DNA of 64,000 nt from Cellulophaga sp. HaHa_2_95 (GCF_019278565.1 NZ_CP058988.1:62001-126000), one strand, 5' to 3'; counted from the first letter of the stretch, positions 27,579 through 37,381 are shown. Notes: generated by a model from the letters alone, not told the origin. Numbers and translations are program-made.

Positions 27579-29309
27579 ATGTGTGATACTCATAATAAAA
27601 CTCCCCATAAAGGACTAGAACATGAAGGTCATGATCTAGAGCATAAAGCTTGGAGCAGACGTTCCTTTTTACAAGCTATGGGATTAGCTGGTTCTGGTTC
27701 TATTTTACTAGGAAGTAATCTTGTAAGCGCCTCAGCTTCTTCGCCCTTAGCAAATGCTATAGCGGATACTGAGACTGATAAAATTGTAATTTTAATACGT
27801 TTGGCTGGTGGTAATGATGGTTTAAGTACTGTTATTCCTATAGAGCAATATGACTTGTATGCCAATGCAAGACCTAACATATATATTCCTGAAAGCAAAA
27901 TATTACGTCTAACCGATGATTTTGGCGTTCCTACTTACATGAAATCTTTAGAATCCATGTGGGGCGAAGGCCAGTTTAAAGCGGTACATGGGGTAGGATA
28001 TGGAAACCAAAGTTTATCTCACTTTACGGGTGATGATATCTTTTCAAACACAGACCTAACGACTTCTGGATTCTCAGGAGAACGTACCGGTTGGATGGGA
28101 AGACATTTTGAAGACATTTATGAAGATTATTTAATAAGTCCGCCTGCATCTCCTGCTGCCATCCAAATAGGGCAATATGGTAGTTTAGTTTTTCAAGGTA
28201 ATGAAACTAACTATGCTTTTGTAACTAGTAATATAAATCAGTTAGAAGAAATTGCAGAAACAGGAGAACAATATGCGATATCAGACCCTACAAATACCAT
28301 TTTTGGTGATTGTATGTATGGAGATCAATTGCGTTTTTTACGAGGTGTTGCCAATACCACATATGAATATTCAGGTACCATTCATGAAGCACACGAACGT
28401 GGAAAAGATTTACAATGCGTAGAATATCAGGACAATAGTTTCGCCAAACAATTAGAAATATTAGCACGCTTAATCAAAGGAAATTTAGGTACGAAAGTAT
28501 ATATGATTTCCATGGGTGGTTTTGACACTCACGGAAATCAGCCTTTAGTGCACGAACGCCTAATGTCTAATTTATCAATTGCTATCAATGATTTTTACGA
28601 AGATTTAAAGTGTACCAATCAAGATGATAAAGTTTTAAGTATGACCTATTCAGAATTTGGTAGACGTATATTTGAAAATGGTTCTAATGGGACAGATCAT
28701 GGTAAGGCAGCTCCAACATTATTCTTTGGTTCTGGTTTAAATGGTAGTGCTTTTGTTGGCGAACACCCTTCATTAGAAGATCCTAATGAGCGTGGTAACT
28801 TAGAGTACACTATGGACTTTAGAGATCTATACGGAACTGTTCTGGCAGAATGGTTGTGTGTAGATAGAACTTTAGTTGAACAACATTTATTAGGACACCC
28901 TTACAAAGCGGTTAATCTTGGTTTTAATTGTAGCGGTGAAGTTTTTGATGAAATTGTTTACAGTGATGGAGAACCTACTCCACCAACACCACTAGACCCA
29001 AGACCTGAAGATCCTGTAGCAGAAATTCCTACTCCAGAATTACTAGAGGCTATTATTCATAAACCTTATTATCCAACAGATAAAACCCCACATATCTATT
29101 TAGAAATGCCATTTACAGCCCATGTAGATATTCAATTATATAATATTATGGGACAAAATGTGGGTACGGTTTACAACGAAATAATGACCGAGGGTTCTTT
29201 AGAAATAAACATACGGGAGCGCATGAGTAATTTCATCGCCTCTGGAAAATACATCTACAGAATTAGAGTGCAAAATAAAAAAATGAGCAAATCCGTAATG
29301 GTTGCTTAA
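27579..29309 (+). CDS. DUF1501 family exported protein with C-terminal T9SS-type sorting tail
   Basis: The 576-residue protein is a DUF1501 family member, a sulfatase-fold relative. It begins with a His-rich stretch and a Tat-like signal SRRSFLQAM (twin Arg27-Arg28) followed by a hydrophobic segment. The core has VILIRLAGGNDGLSTVIP, GGFDTHGNQPLVHERL, MTYSEFGRRIFENGSNGTDHGKAAPTLFFG and LEYTMDFRDLYGTVLAEWL. After a Pro-rich linker (about 465-485) comes a beta-sandwich tail (about 500-576) ending in KYIYRIRVQNKKMSKSVMVA, like the type A type IX secretion sorting domain. This suggests transport across the outer membrane after Tat or Sec export. Confidence 0.88.
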   Translation: MCDTHNKTPHKGLEHEGHDLEHKAWSRRSFLQAMGLAGSGSILLGSNLVSASASSPLANAIADTETDKIVILIRLAGGNDGLSTVIPIEQYDLYANARPNIYIPESKILRLTDDFGVPTYMKSLESMWGEGQFKAVHGVGYGNQSLSHFTGDDIFSNTDLTTSGFSGERTGWMGRHFEDIYEDYLISPPASPAAIQIGQYGSLVFQGNETNYAFVTSNINQLEEIAETGEQYAISDPTNTIFGDCMYGDQLRFLRGVANTTYEYSGTIHEAHERGKDLQCVEYQDNSFAKQLEILARLIKGNLGTKVYMISMGGFDTHGNQPLVHERLMSNLSIAINDFYEDLKCTNQDDKVLSMTYSEFGRRIFENGSNGTDHGKAAPTLFFGSGLNGSAFVGEHPSLEDPNERGNLEYTMDFRDLYGTVLAEWLCVDRTLVEQHLLGHPYKAVNLGFNCSGEVFDEIVYSDGEPTPPTPLDPRPEDPVAEIPTPELLEAIIHKPYYPTDKTPHIYLEMPFTAHVDIQLYNIMGQNVGTVYNEIMTEGSLEINIRERMSNFIASGKYIYRIRVQNKKMSKSVMVA

Positions 29310-29351
29310 TGTCATATTATACACCCCATTAACACCTACTTACTATGGCAT

Positions 29352-29388
29352 CCATTTCATCCGTTTTTAACAGATGAAATGGTTTTTT
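29352..29388 (+). terminator. Intrinsic terminator after the DUF1800-DUF1501 pair
   Basis: CCATTTCATC (29352-29361) pairs with GATGAAATGG (29373-29382) around an 11-base loop and is followed by TTTTTTATTTTT on the plus strand. Confidence 0.88.
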
Positions 29389-29395
29389 ATTTTTA

Positions 29396-29563
29396 TTAAG
29401 CAAGTTTAGGCTTATCTGCATCTGTTTTGAACGCCAAGGCTTTTTTGGTTTCATGGTTTTGATCTTTATAAACTCGCGTAACTTCTTCTTTTGCGATTTC
29501 TTCTGGCTTTTGAGCATTAGAAGTGTCTAATGTCATTTTCTTGAAAGGTTTTTGATTACTCAT
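29396..29563 (-). CDS. Small hydrophilic protein, 55 residues, unknown function
   Basis: This small gene has a clean ATG (29563-29561), 55 codons and a TAA. The protein begins MSNQKPFKKMTLD, is rich in Lys, Glu, Asp and Ala, and ends DADKPKLA, with no membrane segment or cysteine. It is probably soluble. A 62-residue frame in another register overlaps it, but this one has the better start and composition. It lies on the minus strand between the T9SS-tail protein's terminator and metG and ends just before the terminator stem. I do not recognise a family. Confidence 0.55.
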   Translation of the reverse strand: MSNQKPFKKMTLDTSNAQKPEEIAKEEVTRVYKDQNHETKKALAFKTDADKPKLA

Positions 29564-29682
29564 AAAATTGTCTTTAGTAAAGTAACGTAAGAAAAAACCT
29601 ATAATTGTGATGATACGTTCATTTGTAGCTATAAACTCTTGTAGTTTTTAAAAACAAAGCATACCTCTCCATTAAAAATCTT

Positions 29683-29690
29683 TATTTTTG
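29683..29690 (+). promoter_or_regulatory. Promoter -7 box of metG
   Basis: TATTTTTG is an exact TAnnTTTG match, 19 bases before the metG ATG. No clear -33 element is seen. Confidence 0.5.
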
Positions 29691-29709
29691 TGAGCTAATT
29701 ACAGAAATA

Positions 29710-31794
29710 ATGTCCGAGAATCAGAAAAACCCTTCTAGATATACGATTACCGCAGCTTTACCTTATACAAATGGTCCAATACACATTGGTCATTTGGCAG
29801 GGGTGTATGTCCCTGCAGATATATATAGTAGATATTTACGCCTTATTGGTAAAGATGTCGCTTTTATATCTGGTAGTGATGAACATGGTGTCGCTATTTC
29901 TATGAAGGCAAAAAAAGAAGGTATTTCCCCTAAAGAGGTGATTGATAAATACAATGCAATCATCAAAAAGTCTTTCGCTGATTTCGGAATCACTTTTGAT
30001 AATTACTCAAGAACATCTGCAGAAATACATCATGAAACTGCTTCTGAGTTTTTCAAAACAATGTATGATCAAGGAGATTTTATTGAAGAAACTACAGAAC
30101 AACTGTACGATCCAGAAGCAAAACAATTTTTAGCAGACCGTTTTGTTGTAGGTACTTGCCCTAAGTGTGGCAATGAAGAAGCTTATGGAGATCAATGTGA
30201 GAATTGTGGTTCCACGTTAAATGCTACCGATTTAATCAATCCAAAATCTACCATTTCTGGTGCTGTACCTACGGTAAAAGAAACCAAACACTGGTTTTTA
30301 CCTCTAGATCGTCACGAGGCATTTTTAAAAGAATGGATTTTAGACGGGCATAAAAATGATTGGAAGCCGAATGTTTATGGCCAATGTAAATCTTGGATTG
30401 ATGACGGACTTAAACCAAGAGCAGTAACCCGTGATTTAGATTGGGGAATTCCTGTCCCTGTTCCAGGTGGCGAAGGCAAAGTACTATATGTATGGTTTGA
30501 TGCACCAATTGGATACATTTCATCTACCAAAGAATGGGCAGCTAGAGAAGGAAAAGATTGGGAACCCTATTGGAAAGATGAAAATACCAAATTGGTTCAT
30601 TTTATAGGTAAAGACAATATTGTTTTTCACTGTATTATTTTCCCTAGCATTTTAAAAGCACATGGTGGATATATCTTACCAGATAATGTGCCTGCTAACG
30701 AGTTTTTAAATCTAGAAGGCAACAAATTGTCTACTTCTAAAAATTGGGCCGTATGGCTGCATGAATATTTAGAAGATTTTCCAAACATGCAAGATGTGCT
30801 GCGTTATACGTTAACCGCTAACGCTCCGGAAACAAAAGATAATGATTTTACCTGGAAAGATTTTCAAGCTAGAAATAACAATGAGTTGGTGGCTATATTT
30901 GGTAATTTTATAAACCGCGTGGTGGTCTTAAGCAATAAATACTACCAAGGGGTTATCCCTGCCCCTGCAGCATTTTCTAAAATTGATTTAGAAACGTTAG
31001 CGGAAGTAAAAAAATATCCAGAGATTATAGCTAGCTCTATAGAACGGTATCGTTTTAGAGAAGCTGGTCAAGAACTAATGAGTTTGGCGCGTTTAGGGAA
31101 TAAATATTTAGCTGATGAAGAGCCATGGAAAGTTATCAAGCAAGATGAAGAGCGCGTAAAAACCATCATGTTTGTAGCCCTACAAATTGCTTCTGCATTA
31201 GCTGTATTAAGTGAGCCATTCTTGCCTTTCACCTCTACCAAATTAAAAAATATATTAAATACGAGTTCTGGCGATGTTGTAAACGGTACTACTTGGAATG
31301 ATGTAACCACAAAAGAGGTGCTACTACCTGCAGGACATCAAATAGGGCAAGCGGAATTATTATTCTCTAAAGTAGAAGACGACGCCATACAAGCACAATT
31401 AGACAAACTAGAAGCGACTAAAAAAGCGAACGAAAACGCAAATAAAGAAGTTATGCCACAAAAAGAAACCATCACTTTTGAAGATTTTTCAAAATTAGAC
31501 ATGCGTGTAGGTACCATTATTGAAGCGGAGAAAATGCCAAAAGCAAAAAAACTATTAGTTTTAAAAGTAGATACGGGTATTGATGTACGTACCATCGTTT
31601 CGGGTATTGCAGAAAGCTTTACTGCTGAAGAGATCATAGGTAAAAAAGTTACCGTATTAGTTAATCTTGCTCCAAGAGCTTTACGTGGTGTAGATAGTGA
31701 AGGAATGATTTTAATGACCGAAAATGCAGATGGCAAATTAGTTTTTGTTAATCCTGATACTGAAGGTGTTGGTAATGGAGAAACCATAAATTAA
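29710..31794 (+). CDS. metG: Methionine-tRNA ligase
   Basis: MetG charges tRNA(Met) and initiator tRNA with methionine. The 694-residue protein shows the class I HIGH signature as HIGH in PIHIGHLAG (about 21-29) and the KMSKS-type loop as KLSTSKN. A zinc knuckle with two CxxC pairs (CPKCG and CENCG) lies near residues 147-163. A C-terminal EMAP/Trbp111-like tRNA-binding domain (about 590-694) begins [12 protein letters not shown]. This long form is the usual one in Bacteroidota. The ferritin gene starts 27 bases downstream. Confidence 0.98.
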   Translation: MSENQKNPSRYTITAALPYTNGPIHIGHLAGVYVPADIYSRYLRLIGKDVAFISGSDEHGVAISMKAKKEGISPKEVIDKYNAIIKKSFADFGITFDNYSRTSAEIHHETASEFFKTMYDQGDFIEETTEQLYDPEAKQFLADRFVVGTCPKCGNEEAYGDQCENCGSTLNATDLINPKSTISGAVPTVKETKHWFLPLDRHEAFLKEWILDGHKNDWKPNVYGQCKSWIDDGLKPRAVTRDLDWGIPVPVPGGEGKVLYVWFDAPIGYISSTKEWAAREGKDWEPYWKDENTKLVHFIGKDNIVFHCIIFPSILKAHGGYILPDNVPANEFLNLEGNKLSTSKNWAVWLHEYLEDFPNMQDVLRYTLTANAPETKDNDFTWKDFQARNNNELVAIFGNFINRVVVLSNKYYQGVIPAPAAFSKIDLETLAEVKKYPEIIASSIERYRFREAGQELMSLARLGNKYLADEEPWKVIKQDEERVKTIMFVALQIASALAVLSEPFLPFTSTKLKNILNTSSGDVVNGTTWNDVTTKEVLLPAGHQIGQAELLFSKVEDDAIQAQLDKLEATKKANENANKEVMPQKETITFEDFSKLDMRVGTIIEAEKMPKAKKLLVLKVDTGIDVRTIVSGIAESFTAEEIIGKKVTVLVNLAPRALRGVDSEGMILMTENADGKLVFVNPDTEGVGNGETIN

Positions 31795-31820
31795 TTAGTA
31801 ACTTTAAAAAAAAGAAAAAC

Positions 31821-32339
31821 ATGTTATCAAAAACGATAGAAAACGCATTAAATCATCAAATAAAAATAGAGGCAGAATCTTCTCAGATCTATTTAGCCAT
31901 GGCTTGTTGGGCTGAGGTTAAAGGTCTTGAAGGCGTTGCTGGTTTTATGTATGATCAATCTCAAGAAGAAAGAGACCATATGCTAAAACTAGTAAAGTTT
32001 GTGAACGAACGTGGTGGTCATGCACAAATATCAGAATTAAGTGCCCCGAATGTAACCTTCAATTCTTTTAAAGAAATGTTCGAAAAATTATTTGAACATG
32101 AAGTTTTCGTTTCAGGAAGCATCAATGAATTAGTACATATTAGCCTTCAAGAAAAAGACTATGCTACGCACAATTTTTTACAGTGGTACGTTGCAGAACA
32201 AATAGAAGAAGAAGCCATGGCACGCACTATTTTAGACAAAATAAATCTTATTGGTGACGATAAAGGCGGACTTTATTTATTTGACAGAGATATACAACAA
32301 CTTACAATTACCTCTGCCTCAATAGATACACCTCAATAA
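31821..32339 (+). CDS. ftnA: Ferritin
   Basis: This 172-residue non-heme bacterial ferritin stores iron as a 24-subunit shell. Ferroxidase residues are visible: Glu in KIEAESSQIYLAM, the EExxH pattern in QSQEERDHMLKLVKFV (about 47-63), and Glu-rich helix 4 in YVAEQIEEEAMA. It closely follows metG (27-base gap) and precedes a small Lys/Cys-rich gene with its own promoter. I see no Fur box or iron-responsive element here. Confidence 0.95.
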   Translation: MLSKTIENALNHQIKIEAESSQIYLAMACWAEVKGLEGVAGFMYDQSQEERDHMLKLVKFVNERGGHAQISELSAPNVTFNSFKEMFEKLFEHEVFVSGSINELVHISLQEKDYATHNFLQWYVAEQIEEEAMARTILDKINLIGDDKGGLYLFDRDIQQLTITSASIDTPQ

Positions 32340-32378
32340 TTTAACATTTAATCTTATTTAGATTAAGTAAAAATAACT

Positions 32379-32386
32379 TAGCTTTG
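32379..32386 (+). promoter_or_regulatory. Promoter -7 box of the small Lys/Cys-rich gene
   Basis: TAGCTTTG is an exact TAnnTTTG match, 26 bases before the GTG start at 32412. It supports the gene as a separate transcription unit. Confidence 0.5.
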
Positions 32387-32411
32387 TTTCACAATATCTA
32401 TTGCATCTGTT

Positions 32412-32585
32412 GTGGGCAAGAAAAAAGACAAAAAGAAAGAAGAAAAAGCATTGAAGAAATTATCGAAAATGACTAAGGTCAAAACCGATAAAGTTAAAAG
32501 CAAGTGCTGTTCTAAATATAAAAAATCAGAAAGCAAGCGTTGTAAAAAATGCCCTTGTTTTGATTTGATGAAAAAAGTTGCTTAA
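32412..32585 (+). CDS. Small Lys- and Cys-rich protein, 57 residues, unknown function
   Basis: A GTG-started frame of 57 codons encodes a very basic protein. It begins MGKKKDKKKEEKALKK, contains SKCCSKYKK and ends with CKKCPCFDLMKKVA. The cysteines (CC, then CxxCxC) look like a small metal-binding or Fe-S-like knuckle, and the N-terminus is a Lys-rich tail. The reading is supported by a -7 box upstream and a 12-pair terminator directly after the stop. The gene sits just after ferritin, so a role in metal handling is possible but only inferred. I do not know a named family. Confidence 0.6.
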   Translation: MGKKKDKKKEEKALKKLSKMTKVKTDKVKSKCCSKYKKSESKRCKKCPCFDLMKKVA

Positions 32586-32605
32586 TCTATTTATAAAATT
32601 CACTT

Positions 32606-32641
32606 AAAACCTATGCAGTTTTCTATCTTGCATAGGTTTTT
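32606..32641 (+). terminator. Strong intrinsic terminator after the small Lys/Cys-rich gene
   Basis: AAAACCTATGCA (32606-32617) pairs perfectly with TGCATAGGTTTT (32629-32640) around an 11-base loop, followed by TTAATTT. It ends the small gene's transcript just before tex. Confidence 0.9.
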
Positions 32642-32656
32642 TAATTTATAGACCCT

Positions 32657-34780
32657 ATGCAACTTATTCCCTACTTATTAAAGCATACCCAACTCTTAGA
32701 GAAAAATATAGCCAATACAGTAGAACTTTTAGATCAGGACTGCACCGTACCTTTTATTTCTAGATACCGAAAAGAAAAAACTGGCGACCTGGATGAGGTT
32801 CAAATTGGTGAAATTGTAAAATACAAAGAATTATATGAAGCTTTAGAAAAGAGAAAACTGGCAATCATCAAATCTGTTGATGAACAAGAAGCCCTTACCC
32901 CAGAACTAAAAAAGAAGTTTGAAGATGCGGCTGATTTAACCAGCTTAGAAGATTTGTATTTACCTTTTAAGAAAAAAAGAAATACAAAATCTGAAATAGC
33001 TATTAAAAATGGCTTAGAGCCTTTCGCTAAAATCATCATGGCACAGAAAAATGACGATATTGATTACATCGCATCGCAGTATTTGAATGATGCCGTAATC
33101 AATGAAGATGATGCTATTGAAGGTGCCCAGCATATTATTGCAGAGTGGATTAATGAGCGCACAGATGTTAGAAATCAAATTCGTCATCAATTAGAAAAAT
33201 TTGCGCAGATTACTACGAAGGTTGTTGGCACCAAAAAAGACGATGAAAAAGCGCAGAAATTCCGTGATTATTTTGATTGGAGCGAGTCTTTAAATCGCTG
33301 TCCTTCCCATAGATTACTTGCCATTTTACGGGCAGAGAATGAAAAATTTATTCGTGTAAAAGTTGTAATTGAAGACGAACGTACGATAGAAAAAATAGAA
33401 GACCGAATTATAAAAAGCCGAAGTTCTAGCGCTAAATACATAAAAGCAGCCATAGAGGACGCCTACAAGCGCCTTTTATATCCTTCTTTATCTAATGAAA
33501 CCCTAAAACTTGCAAAAGAAAAAGCAGATGCCGACGCTATAGAGGTGTTTTCTAAAAACTTAAAACAACTGCTATTAGGGGCACCCTTAGGAGAAAAACG
33601 CATTCTAGCTATAGATCCAGGCTTTAGAAGTGGTTGTAAAGTAGTTTGCCTAAGCTCTCAAGGCGATTTAATTCATAATGAGAATATCTATCCGCATGCC
33701 CCACAAAATGATAGTACAGGCGCTATAAAGAAAATAAGCAGTTTAGTAGATGCTTATAAAATTGAAGCAATTGCTATTGGGAATGGTACCGCATCTAGAG
33801 AGACAGAGCAATTGGTTAAACGCATCATTTTTAAAAGCCCAATAGAAGTTTATGTGGTTAGTGAAGCAGGAGCCTCTATCTACTCTGCATCTAAAATAGC
33901 ACGTGATGAGTTTTCTAATTATGATGTAACCGTCCGTGGATCTGTTTCTATCGGAAGAAGACTAGCAGACCCTTTGGCAGAATTGGTGAAAATAGATCCA
34001 AAATCTATTGGGGTTGGTCAATATCAGCACGATGTAGATCAGTCTAAATTAAAAACATCTTTGGACACCGTAGTAGAAAGTTGCGTAAATGCCGTTGGTG
34101 TAAATATTAATACGGCAAGTGTACCTTTGCTAAGTTACGTTTCCGGAATTGGACCAAAACTTGCAGAAAACATTGTTACTTATAGAAATGAAAATGGTGC
34201 TTTTGCCAGCAGAACAGCCATTAAAAAAGTACCACGTCTAGGTGGAAAAGCTTTTGAACAAGGAGCTGCATTTTTAAGAATTAAAGATGCTAAAAATCCG
34301 TTAGACGATTCTGCCGTACACCCAGAACGTTATGACTTGATTAAAAGTATGGCAAAAGACAAGGGTATTTCTATCAAAGAAATTATAGGAAATAAAAGTG
34401 TCTTAGAAAGTATAAATCTCAATGCCTATTGTAGCGAAGATATTGGTTTACCTACGTTGAAAGATATTATAAAAGAGTTGGAGAAGCCAGGTTTAGATAC
34501 CCGCGAAAAAGCCAAAGTATTCACTTTTGATCAACATATAAAATCGATTACCGATTTACATGAAGGACAAGTACTCCCTGGTATTGTAAATAATATCACC
34601 AATTTTGGGTGTTTCGTAGATATCGGAATAAAGGAAAGTGGTCTTATTCATATTTCAAATCTATCTGATACTTTTGTAAAAGATGTAAATGAACATGTAA
34701 GCTTACAACAACAAATAATTGTAAAAGTGATGGAGGTTGATGTGGCTCGTAAACGAATTCAGCTAGCCCTACAGAAATAA
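32657..34780 (+). CDS. Tex family RNA-binding transcriptional accessory protein
   Basis: The 707-residue protein matches Tex, a nucleic-acid-binding factor with a role in transcription and RNA quality control. The N-terminal helical part contains VPFISRYRKEKTGDLDEVQI. A YqgF/RNase H-like domain starts AIDPGFRSGCKV (about 325). A helix-hairpin-helix pair includes SYVSGIGPKLAENIVTYRNENG (about 495-516). The C-terminal S1 domain runs LHEGQVLPGIVNNITNFGCFVDIGIKESGLIHIS (about 635-670). All expected parts are present and intact. It is followed within six bases by the HDAC-family gene. Confidence 0.95.
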   Translation: MQLIPYLLKHTQLLEKNIANTVELLDQDCTVPFISRYRKEKTGDLDEVQIGEIVKYKELYEALEKRKLAIIKSVDEQEALTPELKKKFEDAADLTSLEDLYLPFKKKRNTKSEIAIKNGLEPFAKIIMAQKNDDIDYIASQYLNDAVINEDDAIEGAQHIIAEWINERTDVRNQIRHQLEKFAQITTKVVGTKKDDEKAQKFRDYFDWSESLNRCPSHRLLAILRAENEKFIRVKVVIEDERTIEKIEDRIIKSRSSSAKYIKAAIEDAYKRLLYPSLSNETLKLAKEKADADAIEVFSKNLKQLLLGAPLGEKRILAIDPGFRSGCKVVCLSSQGDLIHNENIYPHAPQNDSTGAIKKISSLVDAYKIEAIAIGNGTASRETEQLVKRIIFKSPIEVYVVSEAGASIYSASKIARDEFSNYDVTVRGSVSIGRRLADPLAELVKIDPKSIGVGQYQHDVDQSKLKTSLDTVVESCVNAVGVNINTASVPLLSYVSGIGPKLAENIVTYRNENGAFASRTAIKKVPRLGGKAFEQGAAFLRIKDAKNPLDDSAVHPERYDLIKSMAKDKGISIKEIIGNKSVLESINLNAYCSEDIGLPTLKDIIKELEKPGLDTREKAKVFTFDQHIKSITDLHEGQVLPGIVNNITNFGCFVDIGIKESGLIHISNLSDTFVKDVNEHVSLQQQIIVKVMEVDVARKRIQLALQK

Positions 34781-34786
34781 AATTAA

Positions 34787-35689
34787 ATGCTTAAAATTGC
34801 TTGTCATCCTATTTACAAACATCATTTACCAGACGGACACCGGTTCCCCATGGCAAAGTACGATTTGTTGCCACAGCAATTGCTGTATGAAGGTACTTGC
34901 CAAAAAGAAAATTTCTTTGAACCAGAAATCCCTAATGATAAATATATTCTAGCAGTACACGATGCCGAGTATTATTATGATTTGTTGAATATTAAAATTG
35001 ATCCTAAAGCGGCACGAAAAATTGGTTTTCCGCTTTCCGAAGATTTGGTAGAGCGCGAACGGATTATAGCAGATGGCACTATGAAAGCTTGTGAATATGC
35101 ATTAGTACATGGTGTTGCTATGAATCTAGCGGGGGGCACTCACCATGCGTATTCTGACCATGGGGAAGCTTTTTGCATGCTAAATGATCAAGCCATTGGC
35201 GCAAGATATTTACAGGCAAAAAAATTAGCTGCTCAAATATTAATTGTCGATTTAGATGTGCATCAAGGGAATGGTACCGCAGAAATTTTTCAAAACGATA
35301 GTTCTGTATTTACTTTTTCCATGCACGGCAAAAGTAATTACCCTTTTAAAAAGGAGGTATCTGATGTAGACATAGCATTAGAAAGTGGCACTGAAGATGA
35401 AGAATACTTATCGCTATTGAAAAAGACGTTACCAGAACTTATTGAAAAAGTACAACCTAATTTCATCTTTTACCTTTCTGGAGTTGATGTTTTGGCGAGT
35501 GACAAATTGGGTACTTTAGCCTTAACTTTGGACGGTTGTAAAAAGCGTGATGAATTTGTGCTCCAAACCTGTTTTAATCATAATATACCGGTTCAATGTA
35601 GTATGGGTGGCGGCTATTCTCGGGATATAAAAATCATTATAGAGGCACATGCCAATACCTTTAGAATGGCACAACATATCTTTTTTTAA
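34787..35689 (+). CDS. Histone deacetylase family protein
   Basis: The 300-residue protein belongs to the HDAC/acetoin-utilisation/acetylpolyamine amidohydrolase superfamily. The active-site sequences are clear: GGTHHAYSDHGEAFCMLND (about 119-137, with the His-His pair), DLDVHQGNGTAEIF (zinc ligands Asp and His), and the C-terminal SGVDVLASDKLG and GGGYSRD. It removes an acetyl or acyl group from lysine side chains or polyamines. Given the spe genes in this window, an acetylpolyamine substrate is possible but not shown. It starts six bases after tex, so the two genes are probably cotranscribed. Confidence 0.9.
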   Translation: MLKIACHPIYKHHLPDGHRFPMAKYDLLPQQLLYEGTCQKENFFEPEIPNDKYILAVHDAEYYYDLLNIKIDPKAARKIGFPLSEDLVERERIIADGTMKACEYALVHGVAMNLAGGTHHAYSDHGEAFCMLNDQAIGARYLQAKKLAAQILIVDLDVHQGNGTAEIFQNDSSVFTFSMHGKSNYPFKKEVSDVDIALESGTEDEEYLSLLKKTLPELIEKVQPNFIFYLSGVDVLASDKLGTLALTLDGCKKRDEFVLQTCFNHNIPVQCSMGGGYSRDIKIIIEAHANTFRMAQHIFF

Positions 35690-35768
35690 CATTCTCTTTA
35701 GATTTCAAAAGCACACTCACGCAATCAAAAGAAGTATCTTAGTTTCCGAACTAATTAACGGGAACATT

Positions 35769-37325
35769 ATGAAAACAAACAAACTATTTGCCGTACTGCT
35801 GTTACTCCTTTCTTTTACAGCCAGTACTGCACAAACTAAGGACGAAATTGTCGAAAAGATGGTGAAAGAAGCCAATGACAATTCTCAACTAGAAGTATTA
35901 GCACATGAACTTATGGATGTGGTAGGTCCGCGATTGGTAGGAACTCCACAAATGAAAAAAGCAAGCGATTGGGCTATTTCCACTTATAAGAAATGGGGTA
36001 TTGATGCTCGTATGGAAGAATACGGCAAATGGCGCGGATGGGAACGCGGTATTACTCATGTAGATTTAATTGCTCCACGCGTGGTAAGCTTAAGCGGGAT
36101 GCAATTGGCTTGGAGCCCTAGTACCGGGAAGAAAGGAATTACAGCAGATTTAATTACGATACCAGAAGTATCAGATTCTATTACCTTTCAGAAGTGGTTA
36201 CCCAATGTAAAAGGTAAAATTGTTTTGGTATCCATGAACCAACCTACTGGTAGACCTGATTACAACTGGGAAGAATTTGCAACTCCGGAATCTTTTGAAA
36301 AAATGAAAAAAGATCGCGATGCATTAGAAGATTCTTGGCGTGAGCGTATGCGTAAAACAGGATTTACGTCTAGAACCATCAATCAAGAATTAGAAAAAGC
36401 TGGAGCTCTAGGTATCATTCAGTCCAGATGGTCTAACGGATTTGGTGCAAACAAAATTTTCAGTGCCAATACCAAAAAAATCCCAGTTGTAGATTTGTCC
36501 CTTGAAGATTATGGGCTAATTTATAGAATGACTGAAAATGGAGATCAGCCAAAATTAAAAGTTGTTGCCGAATCTAAAGAACTAGGAACTGTCCCTACTT
36601 TTAATACGCTTGCAGAACTAAAAGGAACAGAATTTCCTGATGAATATGTGATTCTTTCCGCTCATTTTGATTCTTGGGATGGTGCTACTGGAGCAACCGA
36701 TAATGGTACAGGAACCATTACTATGATGGAAGCGGCTCGTTTACTGAAAAAGTTTTATCCAAATCCAAAAAGAACTATCTTAATCGGACTATGGGGAAGT
36801 GAAGAGCAAGGCCTAAATGGATCTCGTGCTTTTGTAGAAGATCATCCAGAAATTATTGCAAATGTACAAGCAGTATTTAATCAAGATAACGGAACAGGGA
36901 GAGTAGTGAAAATTTCTGGACAAGGTTTCTTGCATGCCTACGATTATATTGGAAAATGGTTAGAAGCTGCTCCAAAAGATATCACGAAACAAATTGAGAC
37001 TACTTTTCCTGGCGTTCCTAGTACTGGTGGCTCCGATTATGCCTCTTTTGTTTCTGCGGGTGTCCCTGCTTTTTCTTTGAGCTCTTTAAGCTGGAGCTAT
37101 TGGAATTACACATGGCACACCAATTTAGACACCTATGATAAAATTGTTTTTGATGATGTACGAAATAATGCCATATTAACTGCAATAATGGCATACATGG
37201 CGAGTGAAGATCCTGAAAAAACTTCCCGCGAGAAATCGGTTTTACCTATAAACCCAAGATCGGGAGAGCAACGCACTTGGCCAGAACCACGTTCTCCAGA
37301 ACGCGATGGTGGCAAAATTGAATAA
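35769..37325 (+). CDS. Secreted M28 family metallopeptidase with PA-type insert
   Basis: The 518-residue protein has a signal peptide (MKTNKLFAVLLLLLSFTASTAQ). It combines an insert resembling a protease-associated region (about 90-250) with an M28 zinc aminopeptidase domain (about 270-490). Zinc-binding residues are in SAHFDSWDGATGATDNGTG, GSEEQGLNGS and FNQDNGTG, with the last ligand in WHTNLDTYDKI. It likely releases N-terminal residues from peptides in the periplasm or outside. The frame is open back to 35649 inside the HDAC gene, but the signal peptide fixes the start at 35769. Confidence 0.92.
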   Translation: MKTNKLFAVLLLLLSFTASTAQTKDEIVEKMVKEANDNSQLEVLAHELMDVVGPRLVGTPQMKKASDWAISTYKKWGIDARMEEYGKWRGWERGITHVDLIAPRVVSLSGMQLAWSPSTGKKGITADLITIPEVSDSITFQKWLPNVKGKIVLVSMNQPTGRPDYNWEEFATPESFEKMKKDRDALEDSWRERMRKTGFTSRTINQELEKAGALGIIQSRWSNGFGANKIFSANTKKIPVVDLSLEDYGLIYRMTENGDQPKLKVVAESKELGTVPTFNTLAELKGTEFPDEYVILSAHFDSWDGATGATDNGTGTITMMEAARLLKKFYPNPKRTILIGLWGSEEQGLNGSRAFVEDHPEIIANVQAVFNQDNGTGRVVKISGQGFLHAYDYIGKWLEAAPKDITKQIETTFPGVPSTGGSDYASFVSAGVPAFSLSSLSWSYWNYTWHTNLDTYDKIVFDDVRNNAILTAIMAYMASEDPEKTSREKSVLPINPRSGEQRTWPEPRSPERDGGKIE

Positions 37326-37338
37326 CTATTGGATATAA

Positions 37339-37366
37339 AAAAAGCGGTCTTAATAGACCGCTTTTT
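37339..37366. terminator. Intrinsic terminator between convergent genes
   Basis: AGCGGTCT (37343-37350) pairs with AGACCGCT (37355-37362) around TAAT, with A and T runs on either side. It can end both the peptidase gene and the minus-strand secreted-protein gene. Confidence 0.9.
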
Positions 37367-37381
37367 CATTCCTGAAATTAA

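Noticed and set aside
29329..29517. A 62-residue frame on the minus strand between the DUF1501 gene and metG
   Set aside because: It overlaps the terminator stem and is a different register of the 55-residue gene at 29396-29563, which has a better start and composition.
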